Assembly (NCBI GenBank): GCA_022767125.1
Contig: JALEPZ010000030.1
Location: 1 to 64,000 of the forward strand
Direction: 5' to 3'
Length of the DNA: 64,000 bases
From: Phocaeicola plebeius
GTDB lineage: Bacteria > Bacteroidota > Bacteroidia > Bacteroidales > Bacteroidaceae
In this document: one piece after another, positions 45,083-54,015 of the stretch
Layout: every line of letters starts with the position of its first letter
How positions within the stretch are numbered: the stretch's first letter is position 1
Notes under the pieces: generated by a model
Told to the model about the DNA's origin: nothing
What the model saw: only the letters and a program-made list of their open reading frames with translations
Database searches by the model: none
Position numbers and translations under genes: made by a program

Positions 45083-46762
45083 TCAATTATCCACCACTTT
45101 CCCATGTACCATCCGCCAGGAACCTTTTCCTTGCATGGCGAGTATGACACGACGCACATAATCCGCTTCCTGGGAATTTCCCGCTTTCTCCAGATAGACC
45201 GCTGCATCCTTCAACCGTCTGGTCTGCACACATGCACAGGCAGCATTCAGATTGGCAGTCGGGTCATCCGGATTCCGGTCTGCCGCTATCACCAACGCCT
45301 CGTAATAGCCATCCGACCCGACCTCATACGACTGGGCGACCCGGTACATTTCCTCCACGCTTAATGCTTCGGGATGGGTGTAAATCAGTTGGCGGGCCTC
45401 CTGAATCGGATATTCCTTCACCACATAATCAATGATATAGTCCGTATGCCGCAGTCCGGGATAAACATGACGCAACAGCCACCGGTAGGGTTCTCCGTCT
45501 CCCACCCGCTTCAGTTTTTCTTCCTTCGCATCCAGATCCATCGGCGCGTCTATCACGTCCAGCAGTTCCTGACGATACTGACGGACACCCTCCGGCATTT
45601 CAGGCGTTTCCATCAGCGCCGGATTATCGTACCACCAGTCCCCTTTCACCTTCCGGCGGTTTCCGGCCTCCACGAAGGCCCGCAGATTATCCCAGTCTTC
45701 GGGAGTGGATGCCGTGTGGAACACGGAATCAGGCAACGCATATTGCCGTTTCAAATAGTCGACCAATGCAGCCGTACGCCCCTTCGCCAAACGGGTATTG
45801 TTAGCATAAGGGCTTTCTGGCGACGCATAGCCATGCAACGAAACGGAAACGATACGGATAGTCGGGTCAAACCGCGCGCTGTCTACCGAGGCACGGATTT
45901 TTCCCAGTTCATCCGGATTCCGTCGATAGGCAGGATAAATAGTCGTCTCGTTCACCGGGAAATCCAGAAAAGCGCGTCCCGCAATCTGCCGTTTCTTGGT
46001 CGGTTCCGGCTCCGGCAGCTTCAGCGGCAACCTGGGGATAGTCTTCAGCCGGTTGGCGTAGACAATCGGCCCCACCACCTTCCGTTTCGGGCGAAACATC
46101 AAGAACGTCACTCCCACGCTCAGATTGGTACGTCCGTCCATCGGTGCCTTATGGTCTACCACACCGTTAAACTTATCCTGCACCATCGTATGAGACAACT
46201 CGGCCCCCCAGTTCCAATAATCCGACAAACGTCCCCGGGCAGTCAGTCCGGCCCGTACACCGAGACAACGTTTGTTGTCCGTGGAAAACGGATAAAGATA
46301 AGAAAGCGGTTCATCTTTCGGGTAGGAGAAGGTAGCCAAGCCACCCACCCCGGCAAATGCCTTCAGGTTGAAGCCGTCGCTTCCTTCATTCGTTCTTCTC
46401 CTCCGGAACACATCCGTCAGATCGAACGTAGCATCGGCAAACAGTTCCACATCGTCCCACCCCCATGTCGCCTTCGACTCGCAGGCCGGAACGTTGCGGC
46501 TTTTGTTATGGTTATAGCCAAATGTCAGCCGTCCTCCCCACAGCGGAGTCCACTCCTTCCCCATTCCCACAAAGCAACCGAACGACCACGGATAGGACGT
46601 AAACTCCGTCCAAGGCAAGTGCTCGTTCGCCGACTTATTGATGCCCGCAAAAAACTGGAAATACACAGAGTCCCTCTGCTGTGCCACCGCCTGCACGATG
46701 CAAGCCCAGAGACACAGCACCAGCAGGCACAACCTGTTTCCTCCCTTTATGCCACTCATCAT
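45083..46762 (-). CDS. Outer-membrane protein with OmpA-like domain and TPR-type tail
   Basis: A 559-residue exported protein. The signal peptide is CLLVLCLWACIVQAVAQ. An aromatic-rich, beta-barrel-like N-terminal half follows (VYFQFFAGINKSANEHLPWTEF, GGRLTFGYNHNKSR, NLSVGVTFLMF). The middle resembles the peptidoglycan-binding OmpA domain (FPVNETTIYPAYRRN, VSLHGYASPESPYANNTRLAKGRTAALVDYL). The C-terminal 100 residues look like helical TPR-type repeats (MYRVAQSYEVGSDGYYEALVIAADRNP, AACACVQTRRLKDAAVYLEKAGN). It overlaps the dehydratase start by 4 bases, so it belongs to the polysaccharide operon. The exact role is unknown; an envelope-anchoring protein is plausible. Confidence 0.82.
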   Translation of the reverse strand: MMSGIKGGNRLCLLVLCLWACIVQAVAQQRDSVYFQFFAGINKSANEHLPWTEFTSYPWSFGCFVGMGKEWTPLWGGRLTFGYNHNKSRNVPACESKATWGWDDVELFADATFDLTDVFRRRRTNEGSDGFNLKAFAGVGGLATFSYPKDEPLSYLYPFSTDNKRCLGVRAGLTARGRLSDYWNWGAELSHTMVQDKFNGVVDHKAPMDGRTNLSVGVTFLMFRPKRKVVGPIVYANRLKTIPRLPLKLPEPEPTKKRQIAGRAFLDFPVNETTIYPAYRRNPDELGKIRASVDSARFDPTIRIVSVSLHGYASPESPYANNTRLAKGRTAALVDYLKRQYALPDSVFHTASTPEDWDNLRAFVEAGNRRKVKGDWWYDNPALMETPEMPEGVRQYRQELLDVIDAPMDLDAKEEKLKRVGDGEPYRWLLRHVYPGLRHTDYIIDYVVKEYPIQEARQLIYTHPEALSVEEMYRVAQSYEVGSDGYYEALVIAADRNPDDPTANLNAACACVQTRRLKDAAVYLEKAGNSQEADYVRRVILAMQGKGSWRMVHGKVVDN

Positions 46763-47856
46763 GAATCCAAGATTTCATATTTAGAATGCATGCTCTTGTA
46801 TTCCGGCACGATATCCTTCATCTTCCGAACGATATTAAAATCGCCACTGTGATAGCTCAACTCCTCCAATGCCAGTTCATTGCGCAGCACTTCGCCAAAT
46901 TCGTACTCCCGGACCTTGGCCACCTTGATTTTCGGGTTGGTGGTCGGCAAGGTCGTCTCCTCCTGGTTCAATACCTCCTCGAACAGTTTCTCCCCATTCC
47001 GCAGACCAGTATACACGATTTCAATTCCCTTCAGACCGCTCAAGTCGATCATCCGTTGGGCCAGGTCGGCAATGCGCACCTGTCTTCCCATATCGAAGAC
47101 AAAGATTTCTCCTCCCTTTCCTAACGTACAAGCCTGCAGCACCAGTTCACACGCCTCAGGAATCAACATAAAGAAGCGTACGATATCCGGATGAGTCACC
47201 GTGAGCGGTCCGCCTTCTCGCAGTTGTTCCATGAAAATAGGTATCACACTGCCGTTACTTCCCAGCACGTTTCCGAAACGGGTCGTCACGAACTGGGTCT
47301 GGTGGCCGGTACTCTTGTCCAATGCCTGGCAATAGATTTCGCAAATACGCTTGCTGCATCCCATGACATTAGTGGGATTCACCGCCTTGTCACTGGAAAT
47401 CATGACAAACTTCCCCACACCGAACTTCACGGCAAGGTCGGCCACAATGCGTGTACCCATGCAGTTGTTCTGCACCGCCTTGGCCGGAAACGACTCCATC
47501 ATCGGCACATGCTTATACGCCGCTGCATGAAACACCACTTGAGGACGGTACAATCCGAACACCAGCTCCAAGTTTCGCTTGTCGGTAATGCTGGTCAGAA
47601 TGGGGATAGACTCCAACTCCGGAAACCGCTTCTTCATTTCCAGCAGGAGATTATGGAGCGGCGTTTCCGCAAAGTCTATCAATATCATCAGCCGAGGAGC
47701 ATACTTGGCAATTTGGCGAGACAGTTCACTTCCTATGCTTCCGGCAGCACCCGTTATCAACACCACTTTGTTCCTCAGATAATCTGCTATCTCTTTCCGG
47801 TCCAACTCGATAGGATTCCGAGGCAACAAATCTTCCAAATTAATCCTGTTCATCAT
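46759..47856 (-). CDS. UDP-GlcNAc 4,6-dehydratase, soluble catalytic domain
   Basis: A 365-residue short-chain dehydrogenase/reductase of the WbpM/PglF/CapD type. The NAD loop is VLITGAAGSIGSELSRQIAKY (residues about 31-51), followed by FHAAAYKHVPMMES and the active site VMISSDKAVNPTNVMGCSKR, where the usual Tyr-x-x-x-Lys is Met-x-x-Ser-Lys-like as in this subfamily. RFGNVLGSNGSVIPIF and HPDIVRFFMLIPEACELVLQA are also diagnostic. Most Bacteroides relatives are about 600 residues with membrane helices first; this one begins at the linker (LEDLLPRNPIELD). Predicted to make the 4-keto-6-deoxy sugar used by the aminotransferase 3 bases upstream. Confidence 0.9.
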   Translation of the reverse strand: MMNRINLEDLLPRNPIELDRKEIADYLRNKVVLITGAAGSIGSELSRQIAKYAPRLMILIDFAETPLHNLLLEMKKRFPELESIPILTSITDKRNLELVFGLYRPQVVFHAAAYKHVPMMESFPAKAVQNNCMGTRIVADLAVKFGVGKFVMISSDKAVNPTNVMGCSKRICEIYCQALDKSTGHQTQFVTTRFGNVLGSNGSVIPIFMEQLREGGPLTVTHPDIVRFFMLIPEACELVLQACTLGKGGEIFVFDMGRQVRIADLAQRMIDLSGLKGIEIVYTGLRNGEKLFEEVLNQEETTLPTTNPKIKVAKVREYEFGEVLRNELALEELSYHSGDFNIVRKMKDIVPEYKSMHSKYEILDS

Positions 47857-47859
47857 CGT

Positions 47860-49050
47860 TTATATTAATAGTCCTTTTATTGTCTGTACTATATAGGCCA
47901 CATCTTCTTCCGACACCATCGGTCCGGAAGGCAGACACAAGCCCACACGGAAAAGCTGTTCGCTGGTTCCATTCACATAACGAGGCATATCCGCAAAAAT
48001 CGGCTGCAGATGCAAGGGCTTCCAAAGCGGACGGCTCTCGATACCTGCCTGGTCCAGTCCTTCCGCCAATGCCATCACATTCGGATTCGGTTCGCAGTCC
48101 GTGCGCATCAATCCGTTCCTTTGTAGGGCACTCCGCACCTTCACTTGCTCACCTAATGTAATCGTAGACAACCAATAATTACTGTCGTACGCTTCAGACG
48201 GCGCCACATGCACGGTAATGCCCGGTACGCCAGCCAATCCCTCCTGATACCATCGACACACGTTACGGTGATGCTCCACATGCTCCCTGACAACCGTCAT
48301 CTGCCCCCGTCCTATTCCGGCACATATGTTGCTCATCCGGTAGTTATAACCGATTTCCGTATGCTGGTAATACAAGTAAGGCTGGCGAGCCTGCGTGGCA
48401 AAATGCATCACCCTGCGCTTGGTTTCCGCATCCGGGCAAATCAAAGCGCCTCCTCCCGAAGTCGTGATCATCTTGTTGCCATTGAACGACATGACCCCGA
48501 AGCGTCCCATTGTTCCGCAAAACCGGCCTTTGTAGTACGATCCCAGAGCTTCCGCTGTATCCTCTATGACAGGAATCCCATACTTGGCAGCCACCTCCAG
48601 AAGTTCATCCATCTGGGGCGGCATCCCGTAGAGGGCCACCGGAATGATGGCCTTCGGTGTTTTTCCTGTCTTTCGGATGCGGTCGGCAATAGCCTCATCC
48701 AGTAATTGCGGGTCCATGTTCCACGTATCAGGTTCGGAATCGACAAACACCGGAGTGGCCCCCAAATAAACGACAGGATTGGCAGATGCACAGAACGTAA
48801 AACTCTGTACCATCACCTCATCACCGGCCTTGACTCCCAGTGCCACCAGTGCCAGATGGATGGCTGCCGTCCCCGACGACAAAGCCACCACATCGACCTG
48901 TTCATTTCCCGTATATTCTTTCAATTCCCGCTCGAATTCATTGACATTCGGGCCCAAAGGGACTACCCAGTTGGTGTCAAATGCCTCCTGGATAAATCGC
49001 TGTTCATTCCCACTCATGTGAGCGAGACAAAGATAAATCCGTTTTTGCAT
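47860..49050 (-). CDS. DegT/DnrJ/EryC1/StrS-family sugar aminotransferase
   Basis: A 396-residue PLP-dependent nucleotide-sugar aminotransferase. It opens IYLCLAHMSGNEQRFIQEAF then DTNWVVPLGPNVNEFE, the start seen in PglE/WcfR-like enzymes. The PLP lysine lies near residue 192 in SFNGNKMITTSGGG; ALSSGTAAIHLALVALGV and PVIEDTAEALGSYY are further family marks. It would convert UDP-4-keto-6-deoxy-GlcNAc into a 4-amino sugar such as UDP-AATGal, the initiating sugar of B. fragilis polysaccharide A. The exact stereochemistry is inference. It sits between the initiating transferase (15 bases) and the dehydratase (3 bases). Confidence 0.92.
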   Translation of the reverse strand: MQKRIYLCLAHMSGNEQRFIQEAFDTNWVVPLGPNVNEFERELKEYTGNEQVDVVALSSGTAAIHLALVALGVKAGDEVMVQSFTFCASANPVVYLGATPVFVDSEPDTWNMDPQLLDEAIADRIRKTGKTPKAIIPVALYGMPPQMDELLEVAAKYGIPVIEDTAEALGSYYKGRFCGTMGRFGVMSFNGNKMITTSGGGALICPDAETKRRVMHFATQARQPYLYYQHTEIGYNYRMSNICAGIGRGQMTVVREHVEHHRNVCRWYQEGLAGVPGITVHVAPSEAYDSNYWLSTITLGEQVKVRSALQRNGLMRTDCEPNPNVMALAEGLDQAGIESRPLWKPLHLQPIFADMPRYVNGTSEQLFRVGLCLPSGPMVSEEDVAYIVQTIKGLLI

Positions 49051-49065
49051 ATAGTAGTTTATTGT

Positions 49066-49674
49066 TTAGATAATTTCATCCGCATATTTCATCTGCCTAC
49101 CCAGTACGGTACAGAAAATCATCTGAATATCCTTGGCAAAAGAATAGTGGTGCAGGTAATAGCGGTTCAGCCGCACTTTGTCCGGAAACAGCACATCATC
49201 GTTGTAGCGATGCGGATGCTCCTGCTTGGCCAGCAATTCTTCTTCGTTACGATACTTCATCGAGGCAGGTCCTGTAATGCCCGGCCGAAGCTGCAAGATT
49301 TCCCGGTCTTCCCCCACCAGCAGATCCGCATAGCCGGGAACATCCGGACGGGGTCCCACAAAACTCATATCTCCCACCAGTACATTCCACAGTTCGGGCA
49401 ATTCATCCAGTTTGTAACGACGCAACACTGCCCCCAATGGCGTAATGCGGCTCTGTCCAGCTACCGTGACAGACGTTCCGTCGTGTGAAGTCCGCATCGT
49501 GCGGAACTTGTAAATGGTGAACAACTTGCCGCCCCTCCCCACTCTTGCCTGCTGGAAAAAGACAGGGCCACCAGGCATCTTAATCAGAATCAGTAAGGCA
49601 ATTACCACAAAGACAGGCCATAACAACAACAGCCCTATGAGGGCTACAACTCGGTCGAAAATAAACTTTATCAT
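49066..49674 (-). CDS. Initiating sugar-phosphate transferase (PglC/WcfS-like)
   Basis: A 202-residue small phosphoglycosyl transferase, the monotopic type that moves sugar-1-phosphate onto undecaprenyl phosphate. One N-terminal membrane segment is visible (VVALIGLLLLWPVFVVIALLILI). The catalytic core has VGRGGKLFTIYKFRTM, the Asp-Glu dyad in RYKLDELPELWNVLVGDMSFVGPRP, and LRPGITGPASM. The frame opens at a TTG (49701); ATG 49674 is preferred. Placed directly before the aminotransferase and dehydratase that probably make its substrate, and after an internal promoter box. Confidence 0.92.
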   Translation of the reverse strand: MIKFIFDRVVALIGLLLLWPVFVVIALLILIKMPGGPVFFQQARVGRGGKLFTIYKFRTMRTSHDGTSVTVAGQSRITPLGAVLRRYKLDELPELWNVLVGDMSFVGPRPDVPGYADLLVGEDREILQLRPGITGPASMKYRNEEELLAKQEHPHRYNDDVLFPDKVRLNRYYLHHYSFAKDIQMIFCTVLGRQMKYADEII

Positions 49675-49734
49675 CTTATACTTATTAAATTTAACCAACA
49701 AAACAAGAGTTCCCCGCCCTCTTTCTTAATTGTG

Positions 49735-49742
49735 CAAAGATA
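49735..49742 (-). promoter_or_regulatory. Possible internal promoter before the initiating transferase
   Basis: TATCTTTG on the minus strand in the 105-base gap before the transferase ATG, the longest gap inside the polysaccharide locus. No spaced -33 TTTG was found. A small dyad, TGCAAA...TTTGCA, overlaps it. It could drive the last five genes separately. Confidence 0.45.
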
Positions 49743-49779
49743 GGGTCTTTTTGCAAAACAGTAGGGGGCTTTTCTGTTA

Positions 49780-50784
49780 TTATTTCAAAAAAGGTAGTTT
49801 CACAATTCCGCAAAGAGAACCCCACCCATAAGAGACATGCAACACAAGGAAACTGGCCAGCAAATACAAGAAGTTAAGGTGCTTATCCACTGCCAGTCTC
49901 CAACTGATTGCCCCCAACAAGGAGGTGTAGGCCAATAACGACAGGCAAGCCACTCCAATCAAAGGCCACCATATGAACGATGCCAAAACCGGCAACACGA
50001 GTGACAATACAAACAATAATGGGATGAAATGACGGATACACAGTGAACTGAACTGTCGAGTATAATATACTGTCCAAATATTCCATAACCCATTTCCAAA
50101 ATTGTTCCTTGCCAGACGCCTGTACGTCTCCCGGGCATAATAGATAGAGTACGTATCGGGAACAATACAAATCCTGCCTCCTCCCCGCAATATACGCTTG
50201 TTCAGTTCAATGTCCTGATTACGCACCAAACGTACGTCATAATAGCCGTATTTCTCAAACACATCCCGTCGCCAACAGCCGAAAGGTACTGTATCCACCT
50301 CCTGTACTTCGGAAATGCCTGTACGGAACGTGGAATCACCCACTCCGAACTTATTGCTCAGCACTTCCCTGATGGCAAGCGACTTTGGATTCTTATGCAA
50401 GACATCGGTCTTGCAGACCGCCCCCACATTATCCGCCTTCAGTTCCTTCAACCTACGAACCAATGCTGAGAAATAGTTGCGTTCATACATGGCGTGAGCA
50501 TCGAGACGCATGATAATCTCTCCTTTCGCCGCCTGAATTCCCAGATTCATGGCATACGGGACAATGCGGTGGGGATTGTCTAACAAACGGATAAATGGGA
50601 ACCGTGCTGCATATTCCTCCACAATACGCCGTGTGTCGTCTTTACTTCCACCGTCCACAAAGATGACCTCCAGGTCATTCTTCGGATAGTCCTGCTCCAG
50701 AATGGACTCAATACAATTCCTGATATACTTCTCCTCGTAGTATATCGGACAAATCACAGACAACATAGGCTTATAGTCTTCCAT
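49780..50784 (-). CDS. Glycosyltransferase family 2 with C-terminal membrane helices (ExoA-like)
   Basis: A 334-residue inverting glycosyltransferase. The GT-A core shows MLSVICPIYYEEKYIRNCIESIL, EVIFVDGGSKDDTRRIV, and the metal-binding RLDAHAMYERNYF (D-x-H/D type). PFGCWRRDVFEKYG and VRNQDIELNKRI follow. The C-terminal 90 residues form about three helices (FIPLLFVLSLVLPVLASFIW, SLLAYTSLLG, FLYLLASFLVLHVSYGW), as in ExoA-like succinoglycan enzymes. The dehydrogenase gene upstream overlaps it by 14 bases. Donor and acceptor are unknown. Confidence 0.9.
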   Translation of the reverse strand: MEDYKPMLSVICPIYYEEKYIRNCIESILEQDYPKNDLEVIFVDGGSKDDTRRIVEEYAARFPFIRLLDNPHRIVPYAMNLGIQAAKGEIIMRLDAHAMYERNYFSALVRRLKELKADNVGAVCKTDVLHKNPKSLAIREVLSNKFGVGDSTFRTGISEVQEVDTVPFGCWRRDVFEKYGYYDVRLVRNQDIELNKRILRGGGRICIVPDTYSIYYARETYRRLARNNFGNGLWNIWTVYYTRQFSSLCIRHFIPLLFVLSLVLPVLASFIWWPLIGVACLSLLAYTSLLGAISWRLAVDKHLNFLYLLASFLVLHVSYGWGSLCGIVKLPFLK

Positions 50785-52045
50785 CAATGATTGCTTTGGG
50801 CAATATACCTTTCACATCGTACACTACGCCAGGCGTACGCACCAAGGAAGGGAAGTCTATCGACTCGAACTCCTTGTGAGAAACTGCCAGAATCACCGCA
50901 TCATAAAGCCGGCCTTCCGGCAAGGCATCTACAATCTCAATCCCATATGCCCTTTTCACCTCACCCGCATCCGCAAGAGGGTCAAGCACCGTAATGTTGC
51001 GGGTGTATTCTGCTAACGTCATGTAGATGTCCTCTACCTTGGTATTCCGTATGTCTGGACAGTTTTCCTTGAAGGTAATACCCAGCAAGAGAATATTCGC
51101 ATCTTTCACAAGAATCCCCTTCTTATTCATCAATTTGATGACCTGGTTGGCCACATACTCTCCCATACTGTCATTCAAGCGTCTTGCCGAGAACATGATA
51201 CGAGGCAGGACACCATATACCTGAGCCTTCTGAATCAGATAGTATGGATCCACAGAGATGCAATGACCTCCCACCAAACCGGGCTTCATCTTGATGAAGT
51301 TCCACTTACTGGAAGCTGCTTCGATTACCTCCTGCGTATCTATTCCCATAGCATTGAAAATCTTGGCCAACTCATTCATGAATGCGATATTCACATCGCG
51401 CTGCGTGTTCTCAATAATCTTGCTGGCTTCCGCCACACGAATCGAAGAGGCCTTGTGCGTACCATTCACCAGCACCTCATTATACACTGCGTCCACGATA
51501 TCTGCAATTTCCGGTGTCGATCCGGAGGTAACCTTCTTAATCTGTTCTACCGTGTGCTGCTTGTCTCCAGGATTAATGCGCTCGGGAGAGTAACCGGCAA
51601 AGAAATCCACATTGAATTTTAAGCCGCTGACCCGTTCCACTACCGGCAAGCATTCTTCTTCTGTCACTCCGGGATAGACCGTCGACTCATAGACCACAAT
51701 ATCTCCCTTCGAGATCACCTTGCCCACCGTCTCGCTGGCTCCCCACAACGGCTTCAGGTCAGGGTGATTGTCGTTATCCACTGGAGTCGGCACCGCTACC
51801 ACATAAAAGTTACAGTCACGAATCTCATCCAATTGTGTCGTGCACCGAAAACCGTTCTTCAAAATGGCCTCCTGCAGCACTTTATCACTGACTTCCCGCG
51901 TTGAGTCATGCCCTGCCATCAGGGCGTCCACCCGCCGTTGGTTCTTATCGAATCCCACAGTCTCAAACTTGGTCGAGAACAGCCGTGCCAACGGCAATCC
52001 TACATAGCCAAGTCCTATCACACAAATCTTTATCTGTTTTTCCAT
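50771..52045 (-). CDS. UDP-N-acetylhexosamine 6-dehydrogenase (TviB/WbpA type)
   Basis: A 424-residue nucleotide-sugar dehydrogenase, equal in length to Vi-antigen TviB. The NAD loop is KICVIGLGYVGLPLARLF (residues 5-22). YESTVYPGVTEEECLPVVERVSG and YSPERINPGDKQHTVEQIKK are typical of the UDP-HexNAc group. The catalytic cysteine lies near residue 261 in VGGHCISVDPYYL. It oxidises C6 to give a UDP-HexNAc uronic acid, supplying a negative charge to the polymer. The open frame continues upstream to 52219, but ATG 52045 (MEKQIK) is the conserved start. No C4 epimerase is adjacent. Confidence 0.93.
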   Translation of the reverse strand: MEKQIKICVIGLGYVGLPLARLFSTKFETVGFDKNQRRVDALMAGHDSTREVSDKVLQEAILKNGFRCTTQLDEIRDCNFYVVAVPTPVDNDNHPDLKPLWGASETVGKVISKGDIVVYESTVYPGVTEEECLPVVERVSGLKFNVDFFAGYSPERINPGDKQHTVEQIKKVTSGSTPEIADIVDAVYNEVLVNGTHKASSIRVAEASKIIENTQRDVNIAFMNELAKIFNAMGIDTQEVIEAASSKWNFIKMKPGLVGGHCISVDPYYLIQKAQVYGVLPRIMFSARRLNDSMGEYVANQVIKLMNKKGILVKDANILLLGITFKENCPDIRNTKVEDIYMTLAEYTRNITVLDPLADAGEVKRAYGIEIVDALPEGRLYDAVILAVSHKEFESIDFPSLVRTPGVVYDVKGILPKAIIDGRL

Positions 52046-52065
52046 AGCTGAAAAATATCGTATAA

Positions 52066-52896
52066 TTAGAGATGTTTTATTTTCTGTTTCAAACAATGAA
52101 GCACCCGATGCCCTGCTCCCAGCAGACGGGTCACGTACAAATAAGTAGAGTAATTGCCTTTCCAGTAAATCCGGGTATATTCCCTTACTAGGGCAACTCC
52201 CGTACGGATACTGTGCCACACGCCTTGAGAATGGATGATGCTCCCTTCCCGCAAGCGGCGATAATAGACCGACTGACGTGATGTAAAACGGATTCCTTGA
52301 ATCCGATCGGAAATCAGGAACATGAACAGGCTGTCTTCACCTACCTTAAAGCGAGAATCAAACCGCCGGTCACCTATGATGGACCTCGCTATCAACTTCA
52401 TGCATGGGCCAGAGAGGAACTGTCGGGCCATCCCTGTGACAGATGCATACGGCTGCGGTGAACAAACGTCATACGCTTCCGTGAGCTTATATGGACATTG
52501 CACCCCCAAAGCTCCGTCCTGGAACGAATAAGGATAACACACCGCTATGAACCGGTCATCAGCCAGCGTGAGCATTTCTTCTAGGCACATAGGGCTCACA
52601 AAGTCATCGTCATCAATAAATAGGATGAATGTCCCTTCCGCCACGTCCAACCCTACATTCCTCGCTCTCGCCGCCCCGGCGGGCTCGGCTTGTTCCAGAC
52701 GAAGGTGCAGTTCCGGATACCTCAACCGATACGCCTCTATCTGTGTCCGATAAGGTTCCTCCTGACCGTTCAATACAACAACCACCTCGAACGCTTCTTT
52801 CGGCAAGGTCTGCAGACGGAGGGAATCTAAGCAATCCCACAAGTATTCTTTCGGACAATACGTGGGAATGATAACGGAAACAAGATAATGTTTCAT
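52066..52896 (-). CDS. Glycosyltransferase family 2
   Basis: A 276-residue GT-A glycosyltransferase. It starts YLVSVIIPTYCPKEYLWDCLDSLRLQTLPKEAFEVVVVLNG (quoted in two overlapping parts: VSVIIPTYCPKEYLWDCLDS, FEVVVVLNGQ), with GAARARNVGLDVAEGTFILF and the metal site IDDDDFVSP. RFKVGEDSLFMFLIS contributes the likely catalytic base (GED). No membrane helices. It lies 12 bases after the GT4 gene upstream and 20 before the dehydrogenase gene. Confidence 0.9.
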   Translation of the reverse strand: MKHYLVSVIIPTYCPKEYLWDCLDSLRLQTLPKEAFEVVVVLNGQEEPYRTQIEAYRLRYPELHLRLEQAEPAGAARARNVGLDVAEGTFILFIDDDDFVSPMCLEEMLTLADDRFIAVCYPYSFQDGALGVQCPYKLTEAYDVCSPQPYASVTGMARQFLSGPCMKLIARSIIGDRRFDSRFKVGEDSLFMFLISDRIQGIRFTSRQSVYYRRLREGSIIHSQGVWHSIRTGVALVREYTRIYWKGNYSTYLYVTRLLGAGHRVLHCLKQKIKHL

Positions 52897-52908
52897 CGAC
52901 CAACAAGA

Positions 52909-54015
52909 TTATGTATCCAACAACTCACGATAATAAGCAAGATACTCTCCGGATGTCTTTGAGATTTCATAACGGCTGAATGTTTTCATTCCTTCCTGAC
53001 GCATGGCCGTACGTTCTTCTGACGATAGTGCCAAAAAACGTTTCAGGGCCTGATAGTAATCCTCCTCGCAGCAAGAAGCAGACAACAGCCCATCTCTCCC
53101 ATCGGTCAGCACATTCACGATACCTCCTACAGGCGCACAAATCGGTACGCACCCCACGGCCAGCGACTCCAGAAGTGTTACAGGAAGCCCTTCCCATCTC
53201 GAAGGCAGACAGAAAGCATCCACCTCGCTGAGCAATTGGGGGATATCATTTCGCTCCCCCAAATACATAATGCGTTCAGACAGATAGGGTACAATCTCCT
53301 CATAAGAAACCGTGTTCGTCACCGAACCGGCCAGTAACAAGACAATGTCCTCCCCTTCCTCTACCAAGCGTTGCACCACCTTACACAGTACCAACTGGTT
53401 CTTCTGCGTATCAATACGGGCTGCATTCAAGAGTACTGCCGTGTCTTTCGTGCGTCGAGCCGCCTCAATGATGTCCGTGCGCTTAAAAGCATCTGTTTTC
53501 GGACGGGGAATACCGTTATACACCAATCTGCTTTCGCAATGATACAATGCAGTGAATGACGCTTTAGAGATTTCAGAAATCGTCACCGGACGAACAATCC
53601 CCTTGCGGAACAGCCATTTTTTAATGCCCAGTAGACGCGTATCCCAACGGCCGTTCTCCCTGAACGCATCATTGTGGACAGTATATACAAATCTCGTCCT
53701 TGATCTTCCAGACAACAGGATAGCCAACAGATAATAATAGAGGAAACCATGCAAATGGACCACATCATATTTTCCCTGCCGAATGATTTGCCAGACTAAC
53801 CACAATTCTTTCAACGAAAAGCCTTGCCGAATCTTATGACAAGTAATCCGACGAACTCCGGGCGCCAACTGTCGGTAAAAAACATCCGTTTCCTTCGGTT
53901 CGAAGATGGAACAGACCGTTACGTCTTCGGTCTTCACCATCTCATTCGCCAGACCGCAAATCATGGCTTCAATGCCTCCTCCTTCCAGAGAGGGATGAAT
54001 GTGCAGAATCTTCAT
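52909..54015 (-). CDS. Glycosyltransferase family 4
   Basis: A 368-residue retaining GT-B enzyme. The N-terminal domain begins MKILHIHPSLEGGGIEAMICGLANEM, and VVHLHGFLYYYLLAILLSG follows. The C-terminal nucleotide-sugar domain has LLNAARIDTQKNQ, LLLAGSVTN, MYLGERNDIPQLLSEVDAF and the donor-binding SRWEGLPVTLLESLAVGCVP, with the E-x7-E pattern. It overlaps the polymerase gene by 4 bases. Sugar specificity is not predictable. Confidence 0.92.
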   Translation of the reverse strand: MKILHIHPSLEGGGIEAMICGLANEMVKTEDVTVCSIFEPKETDVFYRQLAPGVRRITCHKIRQGFSLKELWLVWQIIRQGKYDVVHLHGFLYYYLLAILLSGRSRTRFVYTVHNDAFRENGRWDTRLLGIKKWLFRKGIVRPVTISEISKASFTALYHCESRLVYNGIPRPKTDAFKRTDIIEAARRTKDTAVLLNAARIDTQKNQLVLCKVVQRLVEEGEDIVLLLAGSVTNTVSYEEIVPYLSERIMYLGERNDIPQLLSEVDAFCLPSRWEGLPVTLLESLAVGCVPICAPVGGIVNVLTDGRDGLLSASCCEEDYYQALKRFLALSSEERTAMRQEGMKTFSRYEISKTSGEYLAYYRELLDT

